From Dokdonella immobilis (lineage in GTDB: Bacteria; Pseudomonadota; Gammaproteobacteria; Xanthomonadales; Rhodanobacteraceae): a DNA stretch of 64,000 nt. The notes beneath the pieces were generated by a model. The model made no database searches, had not been told where the DNA came from, and saw only the letters and a program-made list of their open reading frames with translations. The position numbers were made by a program, and so were the translations under genes. Each line of letters opens with the position of its first letter. The stretch's first letter is position 1. Location: the NCBI RefSeq assembly GCF_900115085.1, contig NZ_FOVF01000002.1:62001-126000 (forward strand). The letters are read 5' to 3'. Positions 16,936-25,886 of this stretch are shown here, piece by piece.

Positions 16936-17618
16936 TCCCTGCAGTTTCTGGGCGGCGACCATTCGGTCGACGCGGACGGATGTTCACTGGCCACTTTCAG
17001 CGGGCGCAGCGGCGAACTGTACCAATCGACGACGACGCCACAGCGAAAGGCGATCCAGGATGGGCCGTATTCCCAGCGCTGTTCCCAGCCGGAGACCGGA
17101 TCGCCGTGGATCTCGCGGACCTGCTGCGCGGTGGCGCCGAGCGCGATGATGCGGGTCGCGTGCAGGCTCGCGGGCTCGTTCGGGGAATGCGCAGCAGACG
17201 GTTCGGCGGCGACCATGGGCGACGGCGCGGCAGGCTCGCCCGGCGCGAACGTGGCGAACAGCCAGAGGCCGGCCAGGATCAGGCCGAGCAGGGCGATCGG
17301 CAATCCCTGCTTGGGGCGTGGCTCGACCTCGACGGCGGCACTCGGCCGGGACGATGGCGACGGGCCGGACGATGGCGGCACGGCGGGGGCTTGCGAGGCG
17401 CCGGGCAGGCGGCCGTGGCGGCGCTGGAACTCGATCGCCGCCGTGTACAGCGCATTCAGCCGTTGCAGTTCGCGGGTCGAGCGCGCCGACTCGCCCGGGC
17501 GGTCCGGATGGAGCAGGCCGACGCGCTTGCGATAGGCCTGCCGGAACGCTTCGGGCGAGCAGTCGGGGTCGAGCCCCAACGCCTGGTAGAGCGCTATGAA
17601 GTCGGTGTCGCCGGCCAT
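16932..17618 (-). CDS. Membrane-anchored J-domain protein with C-terminal BamE-like domain
   Basis: A 228-residue protein. Residues 5-65 form a DnaJ J-domain with the HPD tripeptide at 37-39 (GLLHPDRPGES). A Pro/Ser-rich linker (about 71-100) follows, then a transmembrane helix (LPIALLGLILAGLWLFATF, about 106-124). The C-terminal region, IIALGATAQQVREIHGDPVSGWEQRWEYG, recalls the short BamE/SmpA-like fold. It may recruit DnaK to the membrane. It is coupled to the methyltransferase gene by ATGA. The domain combination is uncommon and the role is not known. The BamE resemblance is my inference from pattern only. Confidence 0.75.
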   Translation of the reverse strand: MAGDTDFIALYQALGLDPDCSPEAFRQAYRKRVGLLHPDRPGESARSTRELQRLNALYTAAIEFQRRHGRLPGASQAPAVPPSSGPSPSSRPSAAVEVEPRPKQGLPIALLGLILAGLWLFATFAPGEPAAPSPMVAAEPSAAHSPNEPASLHATRIIALGATAQQVREIHGDPVSGWEQRWEYGPSWIAFRCGVVVDWYSSPLRPLKVASEHPSASTEWSPPRNCRE

Positions 17619-17915
17619 GGATCCCCCAGATGCGAAGCCAATCTTACCGCGCGCGGCACACGGGCGCTGTCGCGCGAGCCGTCGTAACCGGGATCTTGCG
17701 CGGGCGCGACGGCAGCCATGGCGTCCGCATTCCTCTCGCCGCGCGGGCGCTGCGTGCGCGAGCCGATCGTCTATAGTGGCGGGCATGAGCCGGCCTTGGG
17801 TATCGGTTCGCCATGGCGGGAGGACCCGGGACCGTGCCCGGGCATGGCGTCGCGGCCGGGACGGTGGGGTCAGTGGGACGCCGGGCCGGGTCGCCGGGAG
17901 GGAGGAACGACAGGC

Positions 17916-19001
17916 ATGCCTGCCCTGATGGATAGCAATACCGACAATGTCGCGAGGACCAGCCGCCGGCAGATCCTGGCTTCCCTGTTGTGCCGGACCG
18001 GCCTGATCGGTGCGGCATCCTGGCTGCGTTCGACCCTGATCCGCGATCTGCGCATCCTCGCCTACCACCGGGTGCTGGCGGTCGACGAAGAGCGCTTCGA
18101 TTTCGATCTCGAACTGGTCAGTGCCGATCCCGGGCAGTTCCGTGAGCAGATGCGCCTGCTCAAGCGGCGCTTCAATCCGGTCCGCTTCGGCGACGTGGTC
18201 ACGGCCATGGAGACCGGCAAGCGCCTGCCGCCGCGCCCGGTCGTGGTCAGCTTCGATGACGGCTACGACGACAATTACCGGATCGCCTTTCCGATCCTCA
18301 GGGAACTCGGCGTGCCGGCGATGTTCTTTGTCTCGACCGGGCACATCGAAAGCGGTCTGCCGTTCTCCTACGACTGGTTCGTGTACATGCTGTGTTGCAC
18401 GCCAGCCACGCATCTGCGCATCGTCGAGCTCGAGATCGACCAGGACCTGCCCGCCACCCGCTCGCAGCGGCGCAGCCTGGCGGTCGACCTGCTCGACCGC
18501 ATGAAAGGGCTCGACGCCCGCACCCAGGACGGCATCGTCACGAAGCTCGAGACGGAATGGTCGATGCCGCGCGCGGCCGGCCATGCCGACTGCCGCCCGA
18601 TGAACTGGGCGCAGCTGCGCGAAATGCACGCGGCCGGCATGGAAATCGGCTCGCACGGGGTCTGGCACAATATGCTGGCCAAGCTCCCCGACGGGACCAT
18701 GCGCGAAGAGGTCGAGGGCTCGAGGCGGACGCTCGAGCGCGAACTCGAGGCACCCGTCGATGTCATTTCCTATCCGGTCGGTGGCCGGGATGCCTTCGAC
18801 GACCAGGTTGTCACGACGGCGAAAGCCGCCGGCTACAAACTCGGCTGCAGCTATGTGTCGGGAACCAGTCCGGTTCCGCGCCAGCCGCAGTTCGACCTGC
18901 ACCGCCTGCCGGTGGAGCGCCACATGAACATCGACTGGTTTGCCTCGTTGATCGGACTGCCCGAGGCCTTCAGCTATCCGTCCCGACATCGACTTGGCTG
19001 A
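17916..19001 (+). CDS. Polysaccharide deacetylase family protein
   Basis: A 361-residue NodB/CE4-like protein. RILAYHRVL (about residues 46-54) and VVSFDDGYDDN (SFDDG at 112-116) supply the metal-binding Asp motif. EIGSHGVWHNMLAKL supplies the His pair and VISYPVGGRDAFD the later motif. It has an Arg-rich N-terminus but no clear signal peptide. The ATG at 17916 follows GGAGG at about 10 bases. It begins a plus-strand operon running through polymerase, flippase, two CapK-type enzymes and a glycosyltransferase. A TATAGT at 17772-17777 in the divergent intergenic region could be its -10 box. Confidence 0.9.
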   Translation: MPALMDSNTDNVARTSRRQILASLLCRTGLIGAASWLRSTLIRDLRILAYHRVLAVDEERFDFDLELVSADPGQFREQMRLLKRRFNPVRFGDVVTAMETGKRLPPRPVVVSFDDGYDDNYRIAFPILRELGVPAMFFVSTGHIESGLPFSYDWFVYMLCCTPATHLRIVELEIDQDLPATRSQRRSLAVDLLDRMKGLDARTQDGIVTKLETEWSMPRAAGHADCRPMNWAQLREMHAAGMEIGSHGVWHNMLAKLPDGTMREEVEGSRRTLERELEAPVDVISYPVGGRDAFDDQVVTTAKAAGYKLGCSYVSGTSPVPRQPQFDLHRLPVERHMNIDWFASLIGLPEAFSYPSRHRLG

Positions 19002-19016
19002 GCATCCCGACCGGCA

Positions 19017-20288
19017 ATGTTCTTCTTCATGCTGCTCTACCTCGCATTCGTGCTGGTCCGCCCGCAGGACTATCCGGATTGGGAGAACCTCGGAATCCCG
19101 ATCCTGCCGATCCTGCTGGTCGCCGCGTTCCTGTTCTGGCTGCCCTCGCGCAACAAGGACCTGAGCGCGCCGCAGTACCTGTTGCTGCCGGCCTTCCTGC
19201 TGGTCCTGATGGTTTCGCAGATTTTCAATGGCTGGATGGGCGGGGCGATCGCGCAACTGTCCTCGTTCGGCCCGGCCGTGCTCGCGTTTCTGGTACTCAG
19301 CCACGCGACCGTCGACAGGAAGCGCGTGGTCACGACCATGGCCATGATCGTCGCCTGCTCGGCCGTGCTCTCGGTGCACGGCATCGAGCAGGTGCGTGAC
19401 GGCATCGGCTGGACCGGGATCGGCCTGTCGCAGGAAACGCGCATCCAGTATGTCGGCATCTTCAACGATCCGAACGACCTCGGCCTGCTCTTCATCATGG
19501 CCTTGCCGATGGCCATGTACCTGGCCTCCCGGGGCGGCCTGCTCGGCCTGCGCAGGCTGTTCTGGTGGACCGGCGGCGGGTTGCTGCTCTATGGCATCTA
19601 CCTGACCAGCTCGCGCGGCGCCTTGCTCGCCCTGATCAGCGTGCTCGGGGTCTGGGTCTGGCGCCGCCGTGGCGTGATGATGGCGGCGATACTCGGTGCG
19701 GGCGCGCTCGGCGGGGTCATGATGCTGCCCTCGCGCATGGGCGAGATCGACGCCGGCGAGGCCTCGGCGGCCGGTCGCGTCGATGCCTGGTACAGCGGCA
19801 TGGAAATGTTCGTTGCGCATCCGCTGTTCGGTATCGGCCCCGGCAATTTCGCCGACAACAACTTCAACCTGACCGCGCACAATTCCTTCGTGCTGGTCAT
19901 CGCCGAAACCGGGTTCTTCGGCTACGTCTTCTGGCTCGCCTTCGTCTGCTACGGATTCATGATGATGCTCGCCGTCCTTCGCCACGAGCCGGAACTGACC
20001 GAGCCGGCGGCGATCGCCGAGTGGAAGACCGAGCGCTCCATCGCGATGACCTTGCTGCTCTCCCAGGTCGGCTTCTACACGGCGACGTTCTTTCTCAGCC
20101 GCAGCTATGTGATCCTGTTGTACCTGCTGGCCGCGCTCGTGCTCGGCTATTACGTCGGGGCGCGCCAACGCTATCCCGGCTTGCCCCGATTCGAACTTTC
20201 CCGCGACCTGGTGCGTTGGCCGCTTGCCGCCGTCGGCAGCATCATTGGACTCTATCTGCTCGTGAAAATCCTCCTGGTGACGTCATGA
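19017..20288 (+). CDS. O-antigen ligase / Wzy-type polymerase-like membrane protein
   Basis: A 423-residue protein with about eleven hydrophobic segments. RIQYVGIFNDPNDLGLLFIMALPMAMYLA, the following LTSSRGALLALISVLGVW, and the large periplasmic loop with HPLFGIGPGNFADNNFNLTAHNSFVLVIAETGFFGY match the Wzy_C (O-antigen ligase) family. In an EPS locus it most likely polymerises flipped repeat units in the periplasm rather than ligating them to lipid A. It lies 15 bases after the deacetylase gene and overlaps the flippase gene. Confidence 0.88.
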   Translation: MFFFMLLYLAFVLVRPQDYPDWENLGIPILPILLVAAFLFWLPSRNKDLSAPQYLLLPAFLLVLMVSQIFNGWMGGAIAQLSSFGPAVLAFLVLSHATVDRKRVVTTMAMIVACSAVLSVHGIEQVRDGIGWTGIGLSQETRIQYVGIFNDPNDLGLLFIMALPMAMYLASRGGLLGLRRLFWWTGGGLLLYGIYLTSSRGALLALISVLGVWVWRRRGVMMAAILGAGALGGVMMLPSRMGEIDAGEASAAGRVDAWYSGMEMFVAHPLFGIGPGNFADNNFNLTAHNSFVLVIAETGFFGYVFWLAFVCYGFMMMLAVLRHEPELTEPAAIAEWKTERSIAMTLLLSQVGFYTATFFLSRSYVILLYLLAALVLGYYVGARQRYPGLPRFELSRDLVRWPLAAVGSIIGLYLLVKILLVTS

Positions 20289-21838
20289 CCGTTCGCGCGC
20301 AGGCCCTGCGCAATACGATGTTCTCGTCGGTCGGCATCTATACCGAATACTTCCTCGGCATGCTGACCTCGATATTCATCGCGCGCCACCTCGGTCCGAC
20401 CGACTACGGCGGTTACAGCGCGGTGATCTGGCTGGTGGCGATGGGCGTGGCCATCACGAATGCCGGCACGGCCAGCGCCGTGATCAAGTTCGTCGCCGAA
20501 TTGCGCGGCTCCGGGCGCGAGGCGCTGATCGCGCCGACGATCGCCTATCTGCGCCGCGCACAGCGCTGGTTCCTGTTCGTCGTGCTGGCTGCGGTGGCCC
20601 TGCTGCTGCTGCTCTCGGGCCAGCACGTTGCGCCCGGATTCGACCATCGCGCGATCTTCGGCTTTCTCGCCGTCGGCATCGCACTGCGTTCCCAATACAT
20701 GTTCAACGTCGGCATCGCCAAGGGTTTCGAGAATTTCCGGGCGACCGCCATCGTCGCCAGCGTGGCCACGCCGCTCAATCTGCTCATGGTCGTGGCCGCC
20801 TGGCTGCTCGACGCCGAGGTCTGGGCCCTGCTCGGCGTGTTCCTGGTCTCGAGCGCGATCTTCTACGGCATGTCGCAGCGGCAGACCGCGCCCCTGATTC
20901 CGCCGACGCCGCCCGGTACGCAGTTGCCGGACGACCTCATGCGACGCGTGCGCCGCCACATGCGCCTGGTCGCGGTGACCGTGACGATCGGCTTTTTCGC
21001 GGCCAGCGAAGTCGAGGTGTTCTTCCTCAACATGTTCGGTACCGCCGATTCGGCGGGCCATTTCAAGGTTGCCTACCTGCTCGCCTCGGGCGCCGCCATG
21101 CTCGTGCCCGGAGTGATCGGCGCCATGCTGCTGCCGATGATGGCCAATGCCCTGAGCCAGGGGCGCGACGTGGCCGGACGCCGCTTCGTCGCGTCGACCA
21201 CCTATCTGGTCCTGCTCGCGGCGCCGCTGGTCGCCTTCGGTGCAGTCTTCTGCCATCCGATCATTGCCTTCATGTATGGCGCGCAGTACGCGCCGGCGGC
21301 ACCGGTCTTCGCGGTCTGCCTGTTCGCCTGCGCGCTATCCACGGTCTCGCAGAGCGGGTCGAGCCTGCTGATCAGCGCCGATCGGCAGATCACGATCCTG
21401 ATCCTCGTGGTCGCCATTGGCGTGATCAAGATCGTGCTGGATGTCTGGCTGATCCGCGCCTATGGCCTCGGCGGCGCCACCATCGCCTACGTCTCGGCCG
21501 CGCTGTTCGGCGCCATGGCCAATCTGCTCCTTGCCTTGCGCATGATCGGGATGCAGCCGAACTGGGTGCGCCTGCTGCGCATCATCCTCGCCGCGGCCAT
21601 CACCGCGGTGGCGATCTCGCCGCTGCGTGGTCATTGGCCGGCGCTGCCGACCTTGCTCGCGGCCGGCCTGCTGACGGTTCCGCTGTACGCCGGACTGACC
21701 CTGCTGCTGCGCTGCTGGAGCAGTGAGGACATCGAGCACCTGAAGCAGTTGCACCAGCGCTTCACCGGCGGGCGGCCGCGCGCGTTCGGCCGTCTGCTCG
21801 ACTGGTCGGGCCGTTCGGTGACCCGGGAGCTGCCATGA
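20285..21838 (+). CDS. Wzx-like oligosaccharide flippase
   Basis: A 517-residue MATE/MOP-type protein with twelve or more transmembrane helices. The N-terminal NTMFSSVGIYTEYFLGMLTSIFIARHLGPTDYGGYS is characteristic of the polysaccharide biosynthesis (PST/Wzx) family. It should move the lipid-linked repeat unit from the cytoplasmic to the periplasmic side for the polymerase encoded immediately upstream. The ATG overlaps the polymerase stop (ATGA), and its own stop overlaps the next start. The C-terminal 60 residues extend as a charged tail. Confidence 0.88.
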   Translation: MTVRAQALRNTMFSSVGIYTEYFLGMLTSIFIARHLGPTDYGGYSAVIWLVAMGVAITNAGTASAVIKFVAELRGSGREALIAPTIAYLRRAQRWFLFVVLAAVALLLLLSGQHVAPGFDHRAIFGFLAVGIALRSQYMFNVGIAKGFENFRATAIVASVATPLNLLMVVAAWLLDAEVWALLGVFLVSSAIFYGMSQRQTAPLIPPTPPGTQLPDDLMRRVRRHMRLVAVTVTIGFFAASEVEVFFLNMFGTADSAGHFKVAYLLASGAAMLVPGVIGAMLLPMMANALSQGRDVAGRRFVASTTYLVLLAAPLVAFGAVFCHPIIAFMYGAQYAPAAPVFAVCLFACALSTVSQSGSSLLISADRQITILILVVAIGVIKIVLDVWLIRAYGLGGATIAYVSAALFGAMANLLLALRMIGMQPNWVRLLRIILAAAITAVAISPLRGHWPALPTLLAAGLLTVPLYAGLTLLLRCWSSEDIEHLKQLHQRFTGGRPRAFGRLLDWSGRSVTRELP

Positions 21839-23190
21839 CGGTCGGCTACGAGTCGCTGTTTCGACGTGTGCTCTTTCCGCTCTACGAGAGCGGCTTGCGC
21901 GGTCGCCGCACGCTCGCCTATCTGAAGGAGTACGAGGCCAGCCAGTGGCTCGACCCCGAACAGGTCGCGGCCCTGCAATGGCGCAAGCTCAAGCGCCTGC
22001 TCGAGCACTGCGGGCGCGAGGTTCCCTACTACCGGGACCAATGGAAGGCGCTCGGCGTCACGCCGCAGGACATCCGCTCGCCGGCCGACTATGCGCGCCT
22101 GCCGGTCCTGACCAAGGCGGAGATCCGCGCCCATTTCGAGGACCTGCATGCGCCTTCGCTGCGCGGCGAGCTGCTCTACAAGACCACCGGCGGATCGACC
22201 GGCGAACCGCTCAGGTTCGGTTACACGCGGGAGAGCTACGAGCGCCGGATTGCGGCCATGTGGCGCGGCTATGCCTGGGCCGGTGCGCGCATGGGCCGGC
22301 GCACGCTGTATCTGTGGGGCATGTCGCTGGCCGGCCCGCTGAAGCCGCAGCAGGTCAAGGATCGCCTCTATCACGCCGCCTTCAACCGGCACATGCTGAA
22401 TGCGTTCCTGATGAGCGAGCAGCGCATGCCGGACTACGCGGCCGAAATCGATGCGTACCGGCCGCAGGTGATCGTCGGCTATGCCGGGCCGCTGCTGCGC
22501 ATGGCCGAATGGATCCTCGCCAACGGCCACCCGATCCATCGGCCGCAGACGGTCCTGAGCGCCGCGGAAGCCCTGCACGACGTGCAGCGCAAGGTCATCG
22601 AGAAGGCGTTCGGCTGCCCGGTCTACAACACCTACGGGTGCCGCGAATTCATGCTGATCGCCTGCGAATGCGAGCAGCGCAGCGGGCTGCACCTCAGCGC
22701 CGACCATCTCTGCGTGGAGCTCGAGTCGCCGCAGTCGACGCCGGGCGGCGAGACGATCGGCGAAATCGTCGTGACCGACCTGCACAACTACGGCATGCCC
22801 CTGTTGCGCTACGCGAACGGTGACCTGGCCAGTGCGGGCGAAGGCGCCTGCGCCTGCGGTCGCGGCCTGCCCATGCTCAAGCGCGTTGAAGGACGCAAGC
22901 TCGATACCCTGCTCACCGCCGAGGGCCATCTGCTGCCGGGCGAGTACATCGTGTACGCCTTCCTCGGCGTGCCTTCGATGAAGCGCTACCAGGTCGTGCA
23001 ACGCGAACTCGGCGTGCTCGACATCACGATCGTGCCGGACGAGGGCTTCGGCGAGGCGATCATGGAGCAGATCCGCTGCGCGATCGCCAAGGCGGTCGGT
23101 CCGAGCATGGCGATCCGCTTCCACACCGCCGATGACATCGCGCCGAGCAAGAGCGGCAAGTTCCGTGTCGCCATCCGTGAAATCGCCTGA
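21835..23190 (+). CDS. CapK/PaaK-like adenylate-forming enzyme, copy 1
   Basis: A 451-residue protein related to phenylacetate-CoA ligase (PaaK) and CapK. LLYKTTGGSTGEPLRFGYTR (TTGGSTGEP at 117-125) is the ATP-binding loop. YNTYGCREFMLIACEC is the A5-like segment, and GCxC-type cysteines (CACGRGLPMLKRVEGR) match family members. SGKFRV near the end carries the catalytic lysine. EPS loci often hold such CapK proteins, thought to activate a small acid for decorating the sugar backbone. It begins by ATGA overlap with the flippase gene and is followed 15 bases later by a homologous copy. Confidence 0.86.
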   Translation: MTVGYESLFRRVLFPLYESGLRGRRTLAYLKEYEASQWLDPEQVAALQWRKLKRLLEHCGREVPYYRDQWKALGVTPQDIRSPADYARLPVLTKAEIRAHFEDLHAPSLRGELLYKTTGGSTGEPLRFGYTRESYERRIAAMWRGYAWAGARMGRRTLYLWGMSLAGPLKPQQVKDRLYHAAFNRHMLNAFLMSEQRMPDYAAEIDAYRPQVIVGYAGPLLRMAEWILANGHPIHRPQTVLSAAEALHDVQRKVIEKAFGCPVYNTYGCREFMLIACECEQRSGLHLSADHLCVELESPQSTPGGETIGEIVVTDLHNYGMPLLRYANGDLASAGEGACACGRGLPMLKRVEGRKLDTLLTAEGHLLPGEYIVYAFLGVPSMKRYQVVQRELGVLDITIVPDEGFGEAIMEQIRCAIAKAVGPSMAIRFHTADDIAPSKSGKFRVAIREIA

Positions 23191-23205
23191 CCGGTCGGCC
23201 GCGCC

Positions 23206-24561
23206 TTGAACCTGCACGAGATCCTGTTCCGGCACGTCATGTATCCGCTCTACGAGAGCGTGCTGCGCCGTCGCGCGACCTTGAGGCATCTGGCCGAATA
23301 CGAGCGCAGCCAGTGGCTCTCCGCGGACGAGATCGAAGCCCTGCAGTGGGCCAGACTCAAGCGCCTGATCGATCATTGCTGGCGCGAGGTGCCCTACTAC
23401 CAGCGCCAGTGGAAGGCGCTCGGCATCGCACCCTCCGACATCGCTTGCGCGACCGACTATGCGCGCCTGCCGACCCTCGACAAGTCCGCGATCCGGGAGA
23501 ATTTCGACGACCTGCACGCGCGGTCCCTGCGCGGTCGGCTGCTGTACAAGGCGACCGGCGGATCGACCGGAGAGCCGCTGCGTTTCGGTTATACGCGCGA
23601 GAGTTACGAGCGCAGGCTGGCGGTCATGTTTCGCGGCTATGCCTGGGCCGGCGCGCGGATCGGGCGCAGGTCCGTGTTCCTCTGGGGCGGGGCCGTGGGC
23701 CGACCGACCTGGAAGGAATCGCTCAAGGAGAGGCTCTATCATTGGGCCTTCAACCGCCGCATGCTCGATGTCTTCAAGCTCAGCGAAGCCGCGTTGCCGG
23801 AGTTCGTCGAGGCGATCCGCCGCTTCAGGCCCGAGATCGTGGTCGGCTATGCCGGGCCGCTGCACCGGATCGCCGCGTGGATGCAGCAGACCGGCCAGCA
23901 GGTCGCGCCGCCGCAGGCCGTTCTCAGCGCGGCTGAAGCGCTCGAGGATTTCCAGCGCGAGACGATCGCCGGCGCATTCGGCTGCCCCGTCTTCAATACC
24001 TACGGTTGCCGCGAATTCATGCTGATCGCGTCGGAGTGCGGCCAATGCGAAGGTCTGCATGTCAATGTCGATCACCTCGTCGTCGAGCTTGACCCCGCCT
24101 CGATCGATGCAGGCGGCGCGCAGACCGGCGAGGTCGTCATCACCGACCTGCACAATTGGGGCATGCCCCTGCTTCGCTACCGCAATGGCGACGTCGCCAC
24201 GCGCGCGCCGGCACCGCAACCCCGGTGCGGGCGCGGCCTGCCGCTGCTGCAACGCATCGACGGTCGCAAGCTCGACATGCTGCGCACCGCCGACGGTCGC
24301 CTGCTGCCGGGCGAATTCTTTCCGCACATGCTCAAGGACATTGCCGGTGTGCGCCAGTTCCAGGTCGTGCAGGAACACCTCGAGTCGCTGAGCCTGAACA
24401 TCGTGGCCGATGCGGCGTTCGGCAGCGATCAGGAGGCCGAGATCCGCCGCGAATTCGGCAAGGTGGTCGGCGACTCGACCCGGCTGGAAATCCATCGCGT
24501 CGGGGACATTCCGCTGACGGCAAGCGGCAAGCGGCGCGTGACGATCTCGCGGTTGCCATGA
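23206..24561 (+). CDS. CapK/PaaK-like adenylate-forming enzyme, copy 2
   Basis: A 451-residue paralogue of the preceding gene, alike along its whole length: LFRHVMYPLYES vs LFRRVLFPLYES, ATGGSTGEPLRFGYTRESYE, NTYGCREFMLIASECGQCEG, and SGKRRV at the end. It starts at a TTG (23206); the alignment of the first 20 residues with copy 1 supports this start over a later ATG. The equal length of 451 residues argues for a tandem duplication. The changes around positions 160-185 (GGAVGRPTWKESL instead of GMSLAGPLKPQQV) suggest a different substrate. Confidence 0.86.
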   Translation: MNLHEILFRHVMYPLYESVLRRRATLRHLAEYERSQWLSADEIEALQWARLKRLIDHCWREVPYYQRQWKALGIAPSDIACATDYARLPTLDKSAIRENFDDLHARSLRGRLLYKATGGSTGEPLRFGYTRESYERRLAVMFRGYAWAGARIGRRSVFLWGGAVGRPTWKESLKERLYHWAFNRRMLDVFKLSEAALPEFVEAIRRFRPEIVVGYAGPLHRIAAWMQQTGQQVAPPQAVLSAAEALEDFQRETIAGAFGCPVFNTYGCREFMLIASECGQCEGLHVNVDHLVVELDPASIDAGGAQTGEVVITDLHNWGMPLLRYRNGDVATRAPAPQPRCGRGLPLLQRIDGRKLDMLRTADGRLLPGEFFPHMLKDIAGVRQFQVVQEHLESLSLNIVADAAFGSDQEAEIRREFGKVVGDSTRLEIHRVGDIPLTASGKRRVTISRLP

Positions 24562-25679
24562 ACATTTCGCATTTCGTCGAGAACCTCAATCGCGGTGGCC
24601 TCGAGCGGGCCGTCATCGATCTGGTCCGTGCCCAGGTCGCGCTCGGCCATCGCTGCCAGGTGATCTGCCTGTTCGAGCGCGGCAGCCTGGCCGACGAACT
24701 GGCCGAACTCGATGTCCCGGTGCACGCCTGCGGCAAGCGCCGCGGCTTCGATCTGTCCGCGCTGAAACGGGCACGCCGGCGGCTGCGCGAGCACGCCACC
24801 GGGATCCTGCACACGCACAACGCCACCGCCCATTACCACGCCGTTCTGGCCGCCCTCGGCCTGCCGATCCAGCGCACGATCAACACGCGCCACGGCATGG
24901 GCGCGCTCGAGATCGGCAGCCGGCGCGAATGGCTCTATCGCCGTTCGCTGGCGCGCACGGATGCCGTCGTCACGGTCTGCGAAACCGCCCGGCGCGAGCT
25001 GCTGCGTCTGGGCGCTGTTCCCGAATCGAAGCTGGTCGCCATACCCAATGGCATCCGGATCGAGCGCTATGCGGCCGCCGATGCAAGCATGCGAGGCCGC
25101 CTTCGCGACAGCCTCGGGCTTCCGGCGCAAACCCGGGTGATCGGCACGGTGGGTCGCCTGGCGCCGGCCAAGGATCACCTCGGCCTGATCACGGCATTCG
25201 CCGAATTGAGCGGCCGGGTGCCGGATTGCGCCCTCGTCATCGTCGGAGACGGCGAACTGCGCGGCGAACTCGAGGCGCGGATTCGCGCCGCTGCGCTGCA
25301 GGATCGGGTCTTCCTGCTCGGCGACCGCAACGATGTCGGCGACCTGCTGCGCGGATTCGACCTGTTCGCGATGTCCTCGCGCACTGAAGGCTATTCGATC
25401 GCCTTGCTCGAGGCGTCTGCAGCCGCCTTGCCGATCGTGGCCACGGACGTCGGCGGCAATGCCGAAATCGTGCGCGACGGCGTCAACGGCCGGCTCGTGC
25501 CGGCGGGCGACAGCCTGCGGATGATGACGGCCCTGCAGGAGCTGGTCGAGGATCCGGCGCTGCGCGCTGTACTCGGCCAGGCCGGTCGCGAATGGGCCCT
25601 GCGCGAAGGCTCCTTCACGACCATGGCGAAGCGCTACGACGCCCTGTATGCCGCGCGCGGCGTCGGTGACTCCGACTAG
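24558..25679 (+). CDS. Glycosyltransferase family 4
   Basis: A 373-residue GT-B glycosyltransferase. NRGGLERAVIDLVRAQVALGH is the acceptor-side start, IGTVGRLAPAKDHLGLI and VIVGDGELRGELEARI the donor domain, and SSRTEGYSIALLEASAAALPIVATDVGGNAEIV contains the EX7E-type signature. GGNAEIV with the preceding loop is characteristic of EPS-type GT4 enzymes. The ATG overlaps the stop of the CapK copy 2 gene. It is the last gene of the plus-strand unit that begins with the deacetylase, and a long GC hairpin follows it. Confidence 0.92.
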   Translation: MNISHFVENLNRGGLERAVIDLVRAQVALGHRCQVICLFERGSLADELAELDVPVHACGKRRGFDLSALKRARRRLREHATGILHTHNATAHYHAVLAALGLPIQRTINTRHGMGALEIGSRREWLYRRSLARTDAVVTVCETARRELLRLGAVPESKLVAIPNGIRIERYAAADASMRGRLRDSLGLPAQTRVIGTVGRLAPAKDHLGLITAFAELSGRVPDCALVIVGDGELRGELEARIRAAALQDRVFLLGDRNDVGDLLRGFDLFAMSSRTEGYSIALLEASAAALPIVATDVGGNAEIVRDGVNGRLVPAGDSLRMMTALQELVEDPALRAVLGQAGREWALREGSFTTMAKRYDALYAARGVGDSD

Positions 25680-25707
25680 CTCCGCCGCCCCACGCGAAAC
25701 GATGGCG

Positions 25708-25735
25708 CCGCGCGGTCGCGCGGATGACCGCGCGG
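25708..25735 (+). terminator. Strong GC hairpin after the glycosyltransferase gene
   Basis: A perfect inverted repeat, CCGCGCGGTC and GACCGCGCGG, with an 8-base loop, starting 28 bases after the stop codon. No T-run follows, so it is not a standard rho-independent terminator. It may still protect or end the upstream transcript. TAAAAT at 25776-25781 may be the -10 box of the next gene. Confidence 0.4.
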
Positions 25736-25886
25736 GCGTTCGGGTCCTGCGCTATGCGTCGCCGTCTGCTCCGCGTAAAATCGGGACCTCGTCCGCGATT
25801 CGCGCGGGTGCCGGGCCCGACACGGGCCGCAATCCCGCTTCGCGCCGGCGCTGCCGGATTCATCGCCCAACTTCCGGAACCCGTCA

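Noticed and set aside
16932-20168. A 1078-codon open frame on the minus strand across the deacetylase and polymerase genes
   Set aside because: Only its distal 228 codons (16932-17618) are the real J-domain gene. The rest is antisense to clear genes on the plus strand, low-complexity and rich in Gln/Arg, as expected of a GC-rich shadow frame.
21631-24495. A 954-codon open frame on the minus strand over the CapK-type genes
   Set aside because: It mirrors two well-supported plus-strand genes and has repetitive residues without a domain. The plus strand carries real family motifs in these positions.
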